Source: Actinomycetota bacterium (GTDB lineage: Bacteria; Actinomycetota; Coriobacteriia; Anaerosomatales; UBA912). Taken from it: DNA of 48,466 bases. Of the stretch, positions 26,290 through 37,863 are shown in pieces; the first letter of the stretch is position 1, and every line of letters starts with the position of its first letter. The notes beneath the pieces are model-generated. The model saw only the letters and a program-made list of their open reading frames with translations. It did not search any database and was not told the DNA's origin. Location: contig JAGXSC010000009.1 of assembly GCA_018334075.1 (NCBI GenBank), positions 1 through 48,466 on the forward strand. The letters are read 5' to 3'. The translations under genes and the position numbers were made by a program.

Positions 26290-26424
26290 GATAGTGTAAC
26301 AAACATACAGGCTACCAAAAAATAAAGTTTCCTGGAAAAAACATGCCGCCGTTCTAGTATCCTTTATACGACGGCGCCCAAGGCCATCGTCACGGTCATC
26401 ACCGCTGCACACCGAAGGAGCCAA

Positions 26425-27477
26425 ATGCGACCTGTCGTACGTGCCGAAACTCCGCTGGAATGGCTGCTATTGCGCCTCGGCCTGGTACCGACGCCGCTGC
26501 TCGACGGCTACTGGGGAATGACAATCAGTCGAAGCCTCATCACCGCGGTTGAGCTCGAGCTATTCGAAGCCCTTGGCGATGGGCCCCTTAGCGCAGCCGA
26601 GCTTTCGGACCGGCTGGGCACCGACCGGCACGGTACCGAGATCCTGCTGAAAGCGCTCAACGGAGCACGCTATCTGTCCTGCCGGAATGGGCGATACTCG
26701 AACGGGCGCGTCGTCCATCGATGGCTTGTGGACGGAGCGCTCGTGCATCTAAGGGACTCCCTTCTGTTCTACGGCGACCTGTGGGACGTAATGAGCGACC
26801 TGACCTCGATGGTTCGATCCGGCGCCGTGACTAATCTCCATTACGAGGGCCGACCTGCCGAGTTCTGGCAGCGCTACCTTCGAGCATTGGCGGCGTTCGC
26901 TCCGCTCGTCGCGCCTGAAATCGTCAGCAAGAGCAAACTGCCGAGAAACGCACGCCGCGTGCTCGACGTTGGCGGAGGGCATGGGCTTTACGCTGCCGAA
27001 TTCGTGCGAAGACGCCCCGGCCTATCGGCGGAAGTGCTGGATCTACCCGAGGCTTGCGCGGTCGGAAGACAGATTATCGAGGCCGCGGGACTGACCGATC
27101 GCGTACATTTTCGCGAGGGAGACGTTCGCGATTGTGATTGGGGTACCGGCTTTGATGCCGTGCTTCTTTTCAATCTGCTACACAACCTTACCGAGAGCGA
27201 ATCGCGCGCCGCCCTTCACGGGGCGTTCGCCGCGCTGCGGCCTGGAGGCAAGGTAATCGTGCTCGACAGCGAGTACCAGTCGAGCGCGGGCAACCTCTCG
27301 CTTACCGCGGGCCTCAACGAGATGATGTTCTACCTCACGAGCGGTACAGGCGTATATCCGGAGGAGCGGATGCGTTCCTGGATCGCCGAGGCTGGATTTG
27401 GTCGAATTCGGATGCGCCACCTTCTCAGGATGCCGATGGCGGTGCTCATCGAGGCGACTCGGGGGTTGGCGAAGTAA
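26425..27477 (+). CDS. SAM-dependent O-methyltransferase (HIOMT/acetylserotonin type)
   Basis: A 350-residue methyltransferase with the two-part layout of plant-type and small-molecule O-methyltransferases: an N-terminal winged-helix dimerisation domain (residues 30-100, AELSDRLGTDRHGTEILLKAL) and a C-terminal Rossmann domain with SAM motif I VLDVGGGHGLYAAEF near 180, VLDLPE for motif II, GDVRDCDWGTGFDAVLLFNLLHN, and LRPGGKVIVLD. RBS AAGGAGCC precedes the ATG. Acceptor is unknown. Its last 32 bp overlap the convergent YciI gene. Confidence 0.83.
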   Translation: MRPVVRAETPLEWLLLRLGLVPTPLLDGYWGMTISRSLITAVELELFEALGDGPLSAAELSDRLGTDRHGTEILLKALNGARYLSCRNGRYSNGRVVHRWLVDGALVHLRDSLLFYGDLWDVMSDLTSMVRSGAVTNLHYEGRPAEFWQRYLRALAAFAPLVAPEIVSKSKLPRNARRVLDVGGGHGLYAAEFVRRRPGLSAEVLDLPEACAVGRQIIEAAGLTDRVHFREGDVRDCDWGTGFDAVLLFNLLHNLTESESRAALHGAFAALRPGGKVIVLDSEYQSSAGNLSLTAGLNEMMFYLTSGTGVYPEERMRSWIAEAGFGRIRMRHLLRMPMAVLIEATRGLAK

Positions 27478-27823
27478 AGAGCGGCCGCACCTCGGCACCC
27501 CCATCACGAGCAGCGGGATGTAGCTTGGCGATTCGAACCGCGGTATCCAGGTCAGGTGCAGACAGCACGAAAAACGCGGCTGCCACCAGCTCCGACTCGA
27601 TGTACGGCCCATCGCTCACCACTTCGCCGCGAATCGCTTTTGCTGTGGTGCTCGGCTCAAATGCAAATCCCCGATCCCCCGAAAAGTAGGAGCCCCCAAG
27701 AACCTTGCCGCCAAGCTTTTTGGCTAGAGCTGGATAGCCGTCAATCAGCTCCAGGTATTCGGGGGTAAGCGACATGGGATCGGCCGGCGCCGGTGAGAAT
27801 ACAAGGACTCCATACTGCGGCAT
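27446..27823 (-). CDS. YciI-related (YCII) family protein
   Basis: A 125-residue protein of the YCII/DGPF fold: MPQYGVLVFSP start, GSYFSGDRGFAF and the DGPYIESEL motif near residue 74, then AVRIAKLHPA, the usual C-terminal helix. Family members are small ferredoxin-fold enzymes of mostly unknown role. The 3' end overlaps the convergent methyltransferase by 32 bp, so its last residues are shared coding space. Confidence 0.8.
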   Translation of the reverse strand: MPQYGVLVFSPAPADPMSLTPEYLELIDGYPALAKKLGGKVLGGSYFSGDRGFAFEPSTTAKAIRGEVVSDGPYIESELVAAAFFVLSAPDLDTAVRIAKLHPAARDGGAEVRPLFTSPTPESPR

Positions 27824-27884
27824 TGGGGGCTCCTCTGTCTCGGCATCTGCATGAGCCTAGCATACCGCATGTTTCAGTTTCGGT

Positions 27885-28544
27885 TTACCGCGACGAACAG
27901 CAGCCTGGGCTCTGTAAATAGCGACAGCCCGCAACCGCCAAACCTGCTCCGATGATCGGGGCCAATATATAGATCCAAAGATGCTCGGTATGCCCCGCTA
28001 CCAACGCCGGCGCGAGCGACCGAACGGGATTCATGGACGCGCCGCTGACAGGGCCAGCAAAAAGGGCTGCGAGGCAGACCATGGCTCCGATCGCGGCGCC
28101 GGCCATGACGCCTTTTTCCTTCGCGCCAGTAGAAACGCTGAGGATAACAAGCATGAGGAAGAACGTGAGGATGATCTCGAGCACGAAGGACTGCGCGACG
28201 GATCCCGCCGGAATTGTGGCACCTAGCGTAAGGTGTCCTTCAAACAGAAGGCGTAGCATAAAGCTTGCGAGAAGGCCTCCCGCGCACTGGCTCAGGACAT
28301 AAGGGAAAACTTCGCGCAACGGCAGGCGCTGCGCCAGGTAAAAACCGATCGTTACCGCGGGATTGAGATGCGCGCCGGAAACCTCGCCAAAAGTGTAAAT
28401 CATTGCCATGACCACAAGCCCGAAGGTAAGAGCTACGCCGAGATGGGAGACCACGCCACCGCTCACGTCGTTTACAACGATAGCCCCTGTTCCTGCGAAA
28501 ACAAGGCCGAAGGTCCCGATCATCTCGGCGATGTACTTCTTCAT
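27885..28544 (-). CDS. Aquaporin/MIP-family channel
   Basis: A 219-residue channel with six membrane helices in two repeats. The first NPA loop is SGAHLNPAVTIG near residue 60, the second reads SGASMNPVRSLAPALV near 175, with Val in place of the usual Ala; NPV variants are known in the family. The conserved arginine after it (VRS) is present. A glycerol- or water-conducting role cannot be decided from sequence. It follows a Zn-alcohol dehydrogenase gene, 28 bp apart, same strand. Confidence 0.87.
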   Translation of the reverse strand: MKKYIAEMIGTFGLVFAGTGAIVVNDVSGGVVSHLGVALTFGLVVMAMIYTFGEVSGAHLNPAVTIGFYLAQRLPLREVFPYVLSQCAGGLLASFMLRLLFEGHLTLGATIPAGSVAQSFVLEIILTFFLMLVILSVSTGAKEKGVMAGAAIGAMVCLAALFAGPVSGASMNPVRSLAPALVAGHTEHLWIYILAPIIGAGLAVAGCRYLQSPGCCSSR

Positions 28545-28572
28545 GAACCACCTTAGCTTGTGCTTGCGAGCG

Positions 28573-29616
28573 TCACTCGGCGCTCAAAATGACCTTGAGA
28601 GCCTTCTCTTTTGCCGCATTACCGAAAACCTCGTAGGCTTCAAGCATCTCATCGAGCCGGAAGTGATGCGTCACGAGTTGCCCGGCCTCGAGTTTGCCCG
28701 ATTCCACCGTCTTGAGCAACTGCGGGGTGGTATTTGTGCTGACCAAACCCGTAGTCAGCGTGATGTTCTTGATCCACAGCTCATCGATTTTGAGTGTGAC
28801 CGGCTTGCCGTGCACGCCGATATTGGCGATATTCCCGCCTGCCTTGACGATGTCCTGGCAGATGTCGAAGGTAGCTGGAATGCCGATGGCCTCAATCGCG
28901 ACATCGACACCCTTACCGCCGGTGATAGCCATCACCTGGGCCGTTGCGTCACCAGACGCGTTGTCGATCGTCTTCGTGGCGCCGAACTTCTTTGCCACCT
29001 CGAGACGGTTGCGGTCCACATCGATCACGATTATCTCGGCAGGCGAGTAGAATTGAGCCGTCAGCAACGCCGAAAGCCCAACAGGTCCTGCCCCGACGAT
29101 TGCGACAACATCGCCCGGTGATACCTGCCCGTTCAGCACTCCGATCTCATACCCGGTGGGAAGGATATCCGAGAGCATTACGAGCGCGTCTTCGTCCGAT
29201 CCCTCAGGAATCGGGTAGAGGCTGTTGTCGGCGAACGGGATTCGCGCGTATTCGGCTTGCGTCCCGTCGATGAGGTGGCCCAATATCCAGCCGCCGCCGT
29301 TCTCGCAGTGCGCGTAAAGACCCACCTTGCAGTTGCCACACTTGCCGCACGAGCTTATGCACGAGATGAGAACGCGATCGCCGACCTTGAAGTTGGAGAC
29401 AGCGCTTCCCAATTCCTCGATGACGCCTACTCCCTCATGCCCGAGAATTCTTCCCTCGGCGACAGAAGGGACATCGCCCTTGAGAATGTGCAAATCCGTG
29501 CCGCAAATGGTGGTCTTGGTGATGCGCACAAGTGCATCGGTAGGGTCCGCGAGTTCAGGCTTGGGTCTTTCCTCCCAGCGCTTGTCGCCCGGCCCGTAGT
29601 AGACGAGAGCCTTCAT
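28573..29616 (-). CDS. Zinc-dependent alcohol dehydrogenase
   Basis: A 347-residue medium-chain dehydrogenase. Catalytic Zn ligands: Cys in TTICGTDLHILKGD near residue 38, HE in GHEGVGVIEE near 60; structural Zn cysteines in CGKCGNCKVGLYAHC near 93-107; NAD-binding VGAGPVGLSALL near 175, with Asp at the end of the second strand (VIDVDRNR) favouring NAD(H). The best start is ATG 29616 (MKALVYYG) preceded by AAGGAGGTG; a longer frame starts in poor sequence. Pairs with the aquaporin gene downstream. Confidence 0.92.
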   Translation of the reverse strand: MKALVYYGPGDKRWEERPKPELADPTDALVRITKTTICGTDLHILKGDVPSVAEGRILGHEGVGVIEELGSAVSNFKVGDRVLISCISSCGKCGNCKVGLYAHCENGGGWILGHLIDGTQAEYARIPFADNSLYPIPEGSDEDALVMLSDILPTGYEIGVLNGQVSPGDVVAIVGAGPVGLSALLTAQFYSPAEIIVIDVDRNRLEVAKKFGATKTIDNASGDATAQVMAITGGKGVDVAIEAIGIPATFDICQDIVKAGGNIANIGVHGKPVTLKIDELWIKNITLTTGLVSTNTTPQLLKTVESGKLEAGQLVTHHFRLDEMLEAYEVFGNAAKEKALKVILSAE

Positions 29617-29808
29617 GCTCCAGCACCTCCTTACCGAAATCAATCCGTTTCCGTCGGCCTTGAACCGACAGCTCACGGCGGGTCATGTTGTCCGGCACGA
29701 CCCATTGCGCCGCATAGCGCTTGGTGCACTCTTGAGGATAGCAGATTTAGATTGTAACAACAAGCACAAAGTCTGTCTGGGGGCCAAAAGTGGCCGCGGT
29801 GGCCGTCG

Positions 29809-30552
29809 CTATGGTGCCCCGTGCCTGTGCCACTGCGCCATCAGCGAATGAGGCACCTCGAGTCCATGCGCCTCCATCAGCTCCGTGTCCGACATCACCT
29901 CGGCCGGCACACCATCGGCCTGAACCCGCCCCGCATCGAGCAGTAGCACGCGATCGCAAGTCTCGAGGACGAACTCAAGGTCGTGCGAGGCGATCATGAA
30001 GGTGTGGCCCTCCATCTCCGAGAGCATCCGTATGAGCCGCCTGCGGTAGCGCAAGTCGAGATCGGAGGTCGGCTCGTCGAGGATCAGCAACCGCGGCATC
30101 ATCGCAAGAACGCCGGTGAGGGCGACGAGGCGCTGCTCGCCGCTTGAGAGCTCGTGCGGCACCCTGTCGAGCAGGTGCGCGATTCCCGTAGCCGCAGCAG
30201 TAGCGCTGACTCGCTCGTCGACCTCGTCCTCGGCAAGGCCCATGTTCTGCGGCCCGAAAGCGATGTCTTCGCGCACCGTAGGGCAGATCAGCTGGTCGTT
30301 GGTGTGGTGAAACACCATCCCGACCTCGGGCCTGAACGCTCCTGGCTCCACCGGCCGCCCAAAAACCTCGACGCTCCCCGACGTCGGCGCGACGACTCCG
30401 CAAACTAGCATAAACAGCGTTGTCTTCCCCGCCCCATTGGGACCGATGATGCCGACCCTCTCGCCAGAATTGAGCCCAACGGTCACGCGATCGATCGCCG
30501 GTGTACGCCCGGGATACCCGAAGCCAAGATCGATGGCGTGGACGGCTTTCAT
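29809..30552 (-). CDS. cbiO: ECF transporter ATP-binding protein (CbiO-like)
   Basis: A 247-residue nucleotide-binding subunit: Walker A GPNGAGKTT, Q-loop FHHTNDQL, signature ELSSGEQRLVALTG, Walker B LLILDEPTSDLD, and the switch histidine in ASHDLEF. I chose the ATG at 30552 (MKAVHAID) over the upstream frame, which adds 32 residues running into the cbiQ 3' region. It lies 44 bp after CbiQ and is the only ATPase of this transporter, as in group I ECF systems for cobalt or nickel. GAAGAGAG precedes the ATG only weakly. Confidence 0.87.
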   Translation of the reverse strand: MKAVHAIDLGFGYPGRTPAIDRVTVGLNSGERVGIIGPNGAGKTTLFMLVCGVVAPTSGSVEVFGRPVEPGAFRPEVGMVFHHTNDQLICPTVREDIAFGPQNMGLAEDEVDERVSATAAATGIAHLLDRVPHELSSGEQRLVALTGVLAMMPRLLILDEPTSDLDLRYRRRLIRMLSEMEGHTFMIASHDLEFVLETCDRVLLLDAGRVQADGVPAEVMSDTELMEAHGLEVPHSLMAQWHRHGAP

Positions 30553-30596
30553 CAGATGGTCTCTCTTCCCGCTCGGCGTCTTACCTGCACGATCGC

Positions 30597-31355
30597 TCAC
30601 AGCAGCAGGGCCGGGGAGATCAACAGGACGCCTGCTACAGCCACGCACGCGACCAGCCCAATGAAGTCGCGGACCTGAGGGGAGTGACGCGGAGCTCGCG
30701 CTCGGGACTCACCATACCCCCGAAGCGTCATCGCGGCAAGAACCCGCTCGGCCTGCCAGTTGCTGCGCACCAAAAGCGATCCGATGATGTAGGCGATCGT
30801 CTTGATAGACCTGATTGAGCCGAGGTCTGCGCCGCGCAGTCGCGCCGCGGTGCGCGCCCGGCGGAAATCCTCGGCGAGCTGGAAGATGTAGCGATAAGTA
30901 AAGAGCAGCATATCGCCGAGGAGCGAAGGCAGCCCCAGAGAGCTCATCGCTCTTACGAGCGTGGGCATCGGTGTCGTCGCAAAAAGCACGGTCGCCACGG
31001 TGATGATGCTCACGAACCGAGCGGCTATCGACATGAATGCCATCGTCCCTTCGAGCCGAAGCGCCATCGGTCCGAGTTGTGCGATAACGGTCTCGCCAGA
31101 AAAGAGAGGCAGCACCACCGCGAGCACGATGAGGAAAACGCCGGGAACCTTGATGCGAGAGATAAGGTACGCGAGTGGAAGCGACGAGAGGCGGTAAACC
31201 ACAAAGGCGGTAACGAGCATCACCGGCAGTATCCTAAGGTCTCGCACCCCCGCGAAAGCGAAAATAAGGCAGAGCAAGCCGATGAGTTTCAGGCGAGCCT
31301 CCCACCTGACAAGCGAGGCGGAAGCGGGCGTGGCGGGCGTTGCTCGGGCGATCAT
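30597..31355 (-). CDS. cbiQ: ECF transporter transmembrane (T) component (CbiQ-like)
   Basis: A 252-residue membrane protein with about five or six helices and the long cytoplasmic coupling helices typical of T components; the family signature appears as ARTAARLRGAD near residue 175 and MTLRGYGESR near 215 (the two XRG-type motifs). Starts at an overlap with the CbiM gene (shared base 31355). Transduces ATP energy to the S component CbiM. Confidence 0.85.
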   Translation of the reverse strand: MIARATPATPASASLVRWEARLKLIGLLCLIFAFAGVRDLRILPVMLVTAFVVYRLSSLPLAYLISRIKVPGVFLIVLAVVLPLFSGETVIAQLGPMALRLEGTMAFMSIAARFVSIITVATVLFATTPMPTLVRAMSSLGLPSLLGDMLLFTYRYIFQLAEDFRRARTAARLRGADLGSIRSIKTIAYIIGSLLVRSNWQAERVLAAMTLRGYGESRARAPRHSPQVRDFIGLVACVAVAGVLLISPALLL

Positions 31356-32005
31356 CAGAACCTCTCTTCGAGCAACCCAGGCTGCACCCGAAGCAGGAAC
31401 AGCACCACCATCGCGGCGAATACGCCCTCGACCAGGCCGAGAGGAATGTACGCGAGCAGAAGCGCTCCGACCGCAGCCTGCTCGACTGCGGCGTCAAGAT
31501 ACGCCGGCGCTGTCGTGACGATGAGCAGCGCGGCAGCGGCGGCCCCAAGTCCGACCGCGCTAAGCGCAGCGAGGAAACCTAGTCCTGCGCTTGCCGGCAC
31601 CCGCCAGGAAGCGCCAAACATGGTTCGCAAGCTGAAGATGCGGTGCGCGAGCAGTGCGGGTATTCCGATGAGACAAGCGTTGACGCCAAGCATCGCGAGG
31701 CCTCCGTGCTGGAACATTACCGACTGCAGGAAAAGTCCAACCAGAATCGCAGGAAAGGCGTACCACCCGAGCACAACCCCCATCAAGCCCGAGAGAACGA
31801 GGTGCACGCTCACCGGTGGCACAGGCAGGTGTACGAGCGACGCCATGAAGAAAACCGCCGTCAGAAGCGACGCTTTGGGCACGCCTTTTCGGGGGTCGGG
31901 CCAGGCACGCTCGATTCGGCGTAGTGAAATCCATGTCACGCCCGCGGCGAGTGCAAATCCGCCTGCAGCGACCGGGAGAGGAAGTACCCCATCGGGAATG
32001 TGCAT
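31355..32005 (-). CDS. cbiM: Cobalt/nickel ECF transporter substrate-binding component (CbiM/NikM-like)
   Basis: A 216-residue membrane S component starting MHIPDGVLP: the invariant N-terminal MHI places His2 to bind Co2+ or Ni2+ after Met removal. Seven helices follow, with VHLPVPPVSVHLVLSG, LFLQSVMFQHGGL and LGVNACLIG, all conserved in CbiM/NikM. Overlaps both neighbours by a few bases. Cobalt versus nickel is not decided by this subunit; the partner and the hydrogenase genes in the window make nickel plausible. Confidence 0.88.
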   Translation of the reverse strand: MHIPDGVLPLPVAAGGFALAAGVTWISLRRIERAWPDPRKGVPKASLLTAVFFMASLVHLPVPPVSVHLVLSGLMGVVLGWYAFPAILVGLFLQSVMFQHGGLAMLGVNACLIGIPALLAHRIFSLRTMFGASWRVPASAGLGFLAALSAVGLGAAAAALLIVTTAPAYLDAAVEQAAVGALLLAYIPLGLVEGVFAAMVVLFLLRVQPGLLEERF

Positions 32006-32532
32006 CAGGCGGTCCTTCTCTTGAAGTAGAGTGCCGTTCCAAGTGCGCCCCAGATGACGCAGGCGATCATGAGGGCCCTCTGCAGGGCGGTAAGGCCACC
32101 AGCTGTCGGCTGCGCGGCGCCCGTTGGCTCGAGATCGAGACGCGCCTCTGCGGGCGGTGCCGGACCTGCCGCTTCTGTCGCAGGCGCGGCGGAATCCGGC
32201 TCAACCTCGATGCGAACGGTGCCACCGTGGCCAGCCTGGCGGATCCGCGCTTCCCACGTTCCAGGAAGAGTGGCATCCGGGACGAAAAAGAAGCGCCCTT
32301 CCGCATCCGTGGTGCCGAGAAGCCACGGCTCATCCGGTTCGCCGGGAGCGAACACCGAGACCTGGGCCCCAACCATTGGCTCGCCCCCATCGAGAGCAGC
32401 CTTCACCTCGACACCTTCCTGCGGCGTGATACTCAGGTCGACACCGTGAGCAAGAGCTAACTGTGTCGGGCTCGCCACCACCAGAAGCAGCAAGGTCGCA
32501 ATAAGCATCTGGACTCGCGTGCGCTCACTCAC
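32005..32532 (-). CDS. CbiL/NikL-like accessory protein of the metal ECF transporter
   Basis: A 175-residue protein with a signal peptide of about 28 residues ending ALAHG, so the mature chain would start with a histidine, fitting metal capture outside the cell. A beta-rich middle (SITPQEGVEVKAALDGGEP, TDAEGRFFFVPDAT) resembles transthyretin/DUF4198-like domains, then an Ala/Pro linker and a C-terminal membrane helix (LMIACVIWGALGTALYF) with a basic tail. It heads the cbi operon and occupies the place of CbiN. No cobalamin riboswitch was found upstream. Confidence 0.68.
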   Translation of the reverse strand: MSERTRVQMLIATLLLLVVASPTQLALAHGVDLSITPQEGVEVKAALDGGEPMVGAQVSVFAPGEPDEPWLLGTTDAEGRFFFVPDATLPGTWEARIRQAGHGGTVRIEVEPDSAAPATEAAGPAPPAEARLDLEPTGAAQPTAGGLTALQRALMIACVIWGALGTALYFKRRTA

Positions 32533-32653
32533 TGACCTACCTCCGTATCACGAATCCTGGAATCATGCCACATTACTCCGAGGAGGGAGTTCTGTCCAGA
32601 ACATCGTAGGAGGCGAGATCGCCGGAGCGCTCGCGAAGCTCGTTAGCCTCTAA

Positions 32654-32682
32654 TTCGCATCCGGGCCTCGGCCCGAAGCGAA
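32654..32682 (-). terminator. Hairpin after the DEAD helicase gene
   Basis: Arms TTCGC (32654-32658) with GCGAA (32678-32682) and CGGGC (32662-32666) with GCCCG (32671-32675) form an interrupted 10-bp stem with loop CTCG, starting 5 nt beyond the helicase stop. No U-tract, so termination is plausible but uncertain. Confidence 0.4.
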
Positions 32683-32687
32683 TAAGC

Positions 32688-33929
<1,242 letters not shown>

Positions 33930-33967
33930 ATTTTTTTCTCCTGTACTGTGCGCCGTATTCAGGTCGC

Positions 33968-33987
33968 ACTGCGTTTGCAGACGCAGT
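33968..33987 (-). other. Leader hairpin upstream of the helicase gene
   Basis: ACTGCGT (33968-33974) and ACGCAGT (33981-33987) are perfect 7-bp complements around a 6-nt loop, 39 bp upstream of the helicase ATG. Helicase genes often have structured leaders that feed back on expression; that reading is inference here. Confidence 0.35.
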
Positions 33988-34062
33988 CGATCCTTCACAC
34001 GTACAGCGCTCTTCGCAGCACAGGACAACCGAGTCTTAAATTAAGTCCGCCGTAGTGTAGCA

Positions 34063-34095
34063 CAGCCGAGGCGAGAAACCTAATCACCTCGGCTG
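34063..34095 (-). terminator. Hairpin downstream of katG
   Basis: CAGCCGAGG (34063-34071) and CCTCGGCTG (34087-34095) are perfect 9-bp complements with a 15-nt loop, 11 bp past the katG stop. No U-tract; likely a 3' end or terminator element of katG. Confidence 0.45.
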
Positions 34096-34105
34096 CAACC
34101 ACGGT

Positions 34106-36452
<2,347 letters not shown>

Positions 36453-36558
36453 CCTTGACAGCCGACCCCCTCGGCATTCGTCGTTTTCGTTTCCATGTCA
36501 CTATCATACCCATGAACCGCGCGGCTGGCATGCGTCTTGCTTCTCATAGCGATAGATA

Positions 36559-36570
36559 GCGATATATCGC
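36559..36570 (+). promoter_or_regulatory. Perfect palindrome upstream of padR
   Basis: GCGATATATCGC is a perfect 12-bp palindrome 31-42 bp upstream of the padR start, and a partial copy (GCGATAGATA) lies just before it at 36549-36558. Position fits PadR autoregulation. Together with the katG operator it fills the 299-bp katG-padR gap, which holds no other gene. Confidence 0.5.
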
Positions 36571-36600
36571 ATTACTTCGAGAAGAACGAAGGCGCGCAAC

Positions 36601-37095
36601 ATGCACTCACACCATCATTGGCACCACGGTCACGGCGAGATCCGCCTCCCCGGCCAGCGCGCCAAGCGCGGCGACGTACAGGCGGCCGTGATGGCGCTCC
36701 TCAGCGAGCAGGACATGCACGGCTATCAGATCATTCAGGAGCTCTCTGAGCGCAGCGCTGGCGCATGGAATCCGAGCCCCGGTTCGGTCTATCCGGCACT
36801 GCAGGCGCTTGAGAGACACGGGATGGTGTCGAGCACGAATGCAGGCGGCAAGCGTGTATTCTCGCTCACGGAACTCGGCTGCAAGCACGCAGCGATGCTG
36901 CCAGACCAGGCACCGTGGGAGGGCATGGCCGAGGACTCGGACGGCTCGCGCCGATTGCGCGACGCCTTCCATAGCGTGATGAGCGCAACCGTTCAAGTTG
37001 CAAGAACCGGTAACGACGACCACATCGCAAGAACAGCCGAAATTCTCGCCGCCACCCGCAAGAGCATCTACCTGATGCTTGCCGGCGACGAGTAG
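36601..37095 (+). CDS. PadR-family transcriptional regulator with histidine-rich N-terminus
   Basis: A 164-residue PadR: winged helix from residue 28 (QAAVMALLSEQDMHGYQIIQELSERS, then GSVYPALQALERHGMV and KRVFSLTELG), and a C-terminal helical part (FHSVMSATVQVARTGN) for dimerisation. The first 14 residues, MHSHHHWHHGHGEI, hold seven histidines, an unusual metal-binding-like tail. It heads a small plus-strand operon with a membrane protein and the selenocysteine peroxiredoxin. Metal- or heme-responsive control is a guess. Confidence 0.85.
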   Translation: MHSHHHWHHGHGEIRLPGQRAKRGDVQAAVMALLSEQDMHGYQIIQELSERSAGAWNPSPGSVYPALQALERHGMVSSTNAGGKRVFSLTELGCKHAAMLPDQAPWEGMAEDSDGSRRLRDAFHSVMSATVQVARTGNDDHIARTAEILAATRKSIYLMLAGDE

Positions 37096-37123
37096 CCAAC
37101 ACACAGCCACGAAAGGAAATGCC

Positions 37124-37318
37124 ATGAAATGCTGCCACGGACACGCCATAAGGGCAATCGATGATCCCCGCTTCGAGGATGACGTCTTCACGCAAGCCGC
37201 TGTGCGAGAGCGCTGCGTCCGCGCTGCGCACGCCCATGCAGCAGCACTACTGATACCGCTAGTCGGCGGATTTCTCCTCTTAGGCCTGATCAAGGCCATC
37301 CACCGGCGCACCCGCTAA
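37124..37318 (+). CDS. Small Cys/His-rich single-pass membrane protein
   Basis: A 64-residue protein starting MKCCHGHAIRAIDD with RBS GAAAGGAAA; the N-terminus has two cysteines and two histidines, the middle is charged with a cysteine (VRERCVRAAHAHAA), and residues 43-58 form a membrane helix (AALLIPLVGGFLLLGLI) followed by a basic tail. No recognised family. It lies 28 bp after padR and 21 bp before the seleno-peroxiredoxin, so it is probably cotranscribed; a metal or redox role is inference. Confidence 0.65.
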   Translation: MKCCHGHAIRAIDDPRFEDDVFTQAAVRERCVRAAHAHAAALLIPLVGGFLLLGLIKAIHRRTR

Positions 37319-37339
37319 GCGCACTTTCTGGAGGAGCCC

Positions 37340-37810
37340 ATGTCACGCGTTTCACTCAACACCCCTGCGCCCGACTTTACTCTGCCCGACTTCTCAGGTA
37401 GCCCTGTGAGGCTCTCGGACTTCCGCGGGCGCAAGAACGTGCTGCTGGTCTTCAACCGCACGTTTACTTGACCGTTCTGCCGTCGGCACATGGCGCAGTT
37501 GCGCCAGGACTACTCCAAGTTCGTGGAGCGTGACGTGGAGGTGGTCGTGGTCGGGCCCGAGGACGCACCGGCGTTCGCGAAGTTCTGGAAGGCCAACTCC
37601 CTTCCCTTCATCGGCCTTCCCGACCCGAGCCACAGCGTGCTCAAGCTTTACGGGCAGGAGGTCAACCTCTTCAAGCTAGGGCGCATGCCCGCACAGGTGC
37701 TCATCGACAAGGACGGGGTCGCGCGGTTCGTGCATTACGGCCACAGCATGCAAGACATCCCCGAAAACGAGGAGATCCTTGCCCTGGCCGACGAGATCAA
37801 CGTCCGATAG
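37340..37810 (+). CDS. Selenocysteine-containing peroxiredoxin-like protein (in-frame TGA)
   Basis: A 156-residue AhpC/TSA-fold protein only if the TGA at 37469-37471 is read as selenocysteine (residue 44). Upstream in frame: MSRVSLNTPAPDFTLPDF, LSDFRGRKNVLLVF, then NRTFT-U-PFCRRHMAQL, where cysteine homologs carry a CPxCR motif; downstream: VVVVGPEDAPAFAKFWK and KLGRMPAQVLIDKDGVARFVHYG, all normal for thioredoxin-fold peroxiredoxins. ATG 37340 has GGAGGAG before it. A candidate SECIS hairpin follows the TGA. A default gene finder would call only the 106-residue fragment from 37490. Expected activity: thiol- or selenol-dependent peroxide reduction. A nonsense mutation is the alternative but is unlikely given the intact frame on both sides. 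Confidence 0.85.
37491..37506 (+). promoter_or_regulatory. Candidate bacterial SECIS hairpin
   Basis: TGGCGC (37491-37496) and GCGCCA (37501-37506) form a perfect 6-bp stem with loop AGTT, starting 19 nt after the TGA; the loop starts 25 nt after it and has G in its second position. This agrees with the known bacterial SECIS rules (apical loop with an early G about 16-37 nt downstream, for SelB binding). A smaller hairpin, TGCC-GTC-GGCA (37478-37488), lies between. Confidence 0.65.
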
Positions 37811-37863
37811 GCGACGTGGGGCGGGAGCCCTCGAAGAACGGTAGGCATTCGCAGCTCAGGAGC

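Noticed and set aside
32533-32687. Cobalamin riboswitch or NikR site upstream of the cbi operon
   Set aside because: No B12 box and no GTATGA-N16-TCATAC pair was found in the 155-bp gap.
37469-37471. TGA as a nonsense mutation making the peroxiredoxin a pseudogene
   Set aside because: The stop sits exactly at the redox residue, both sides are intact and a SECIS-like hairpin follows, so recoding is more likely.
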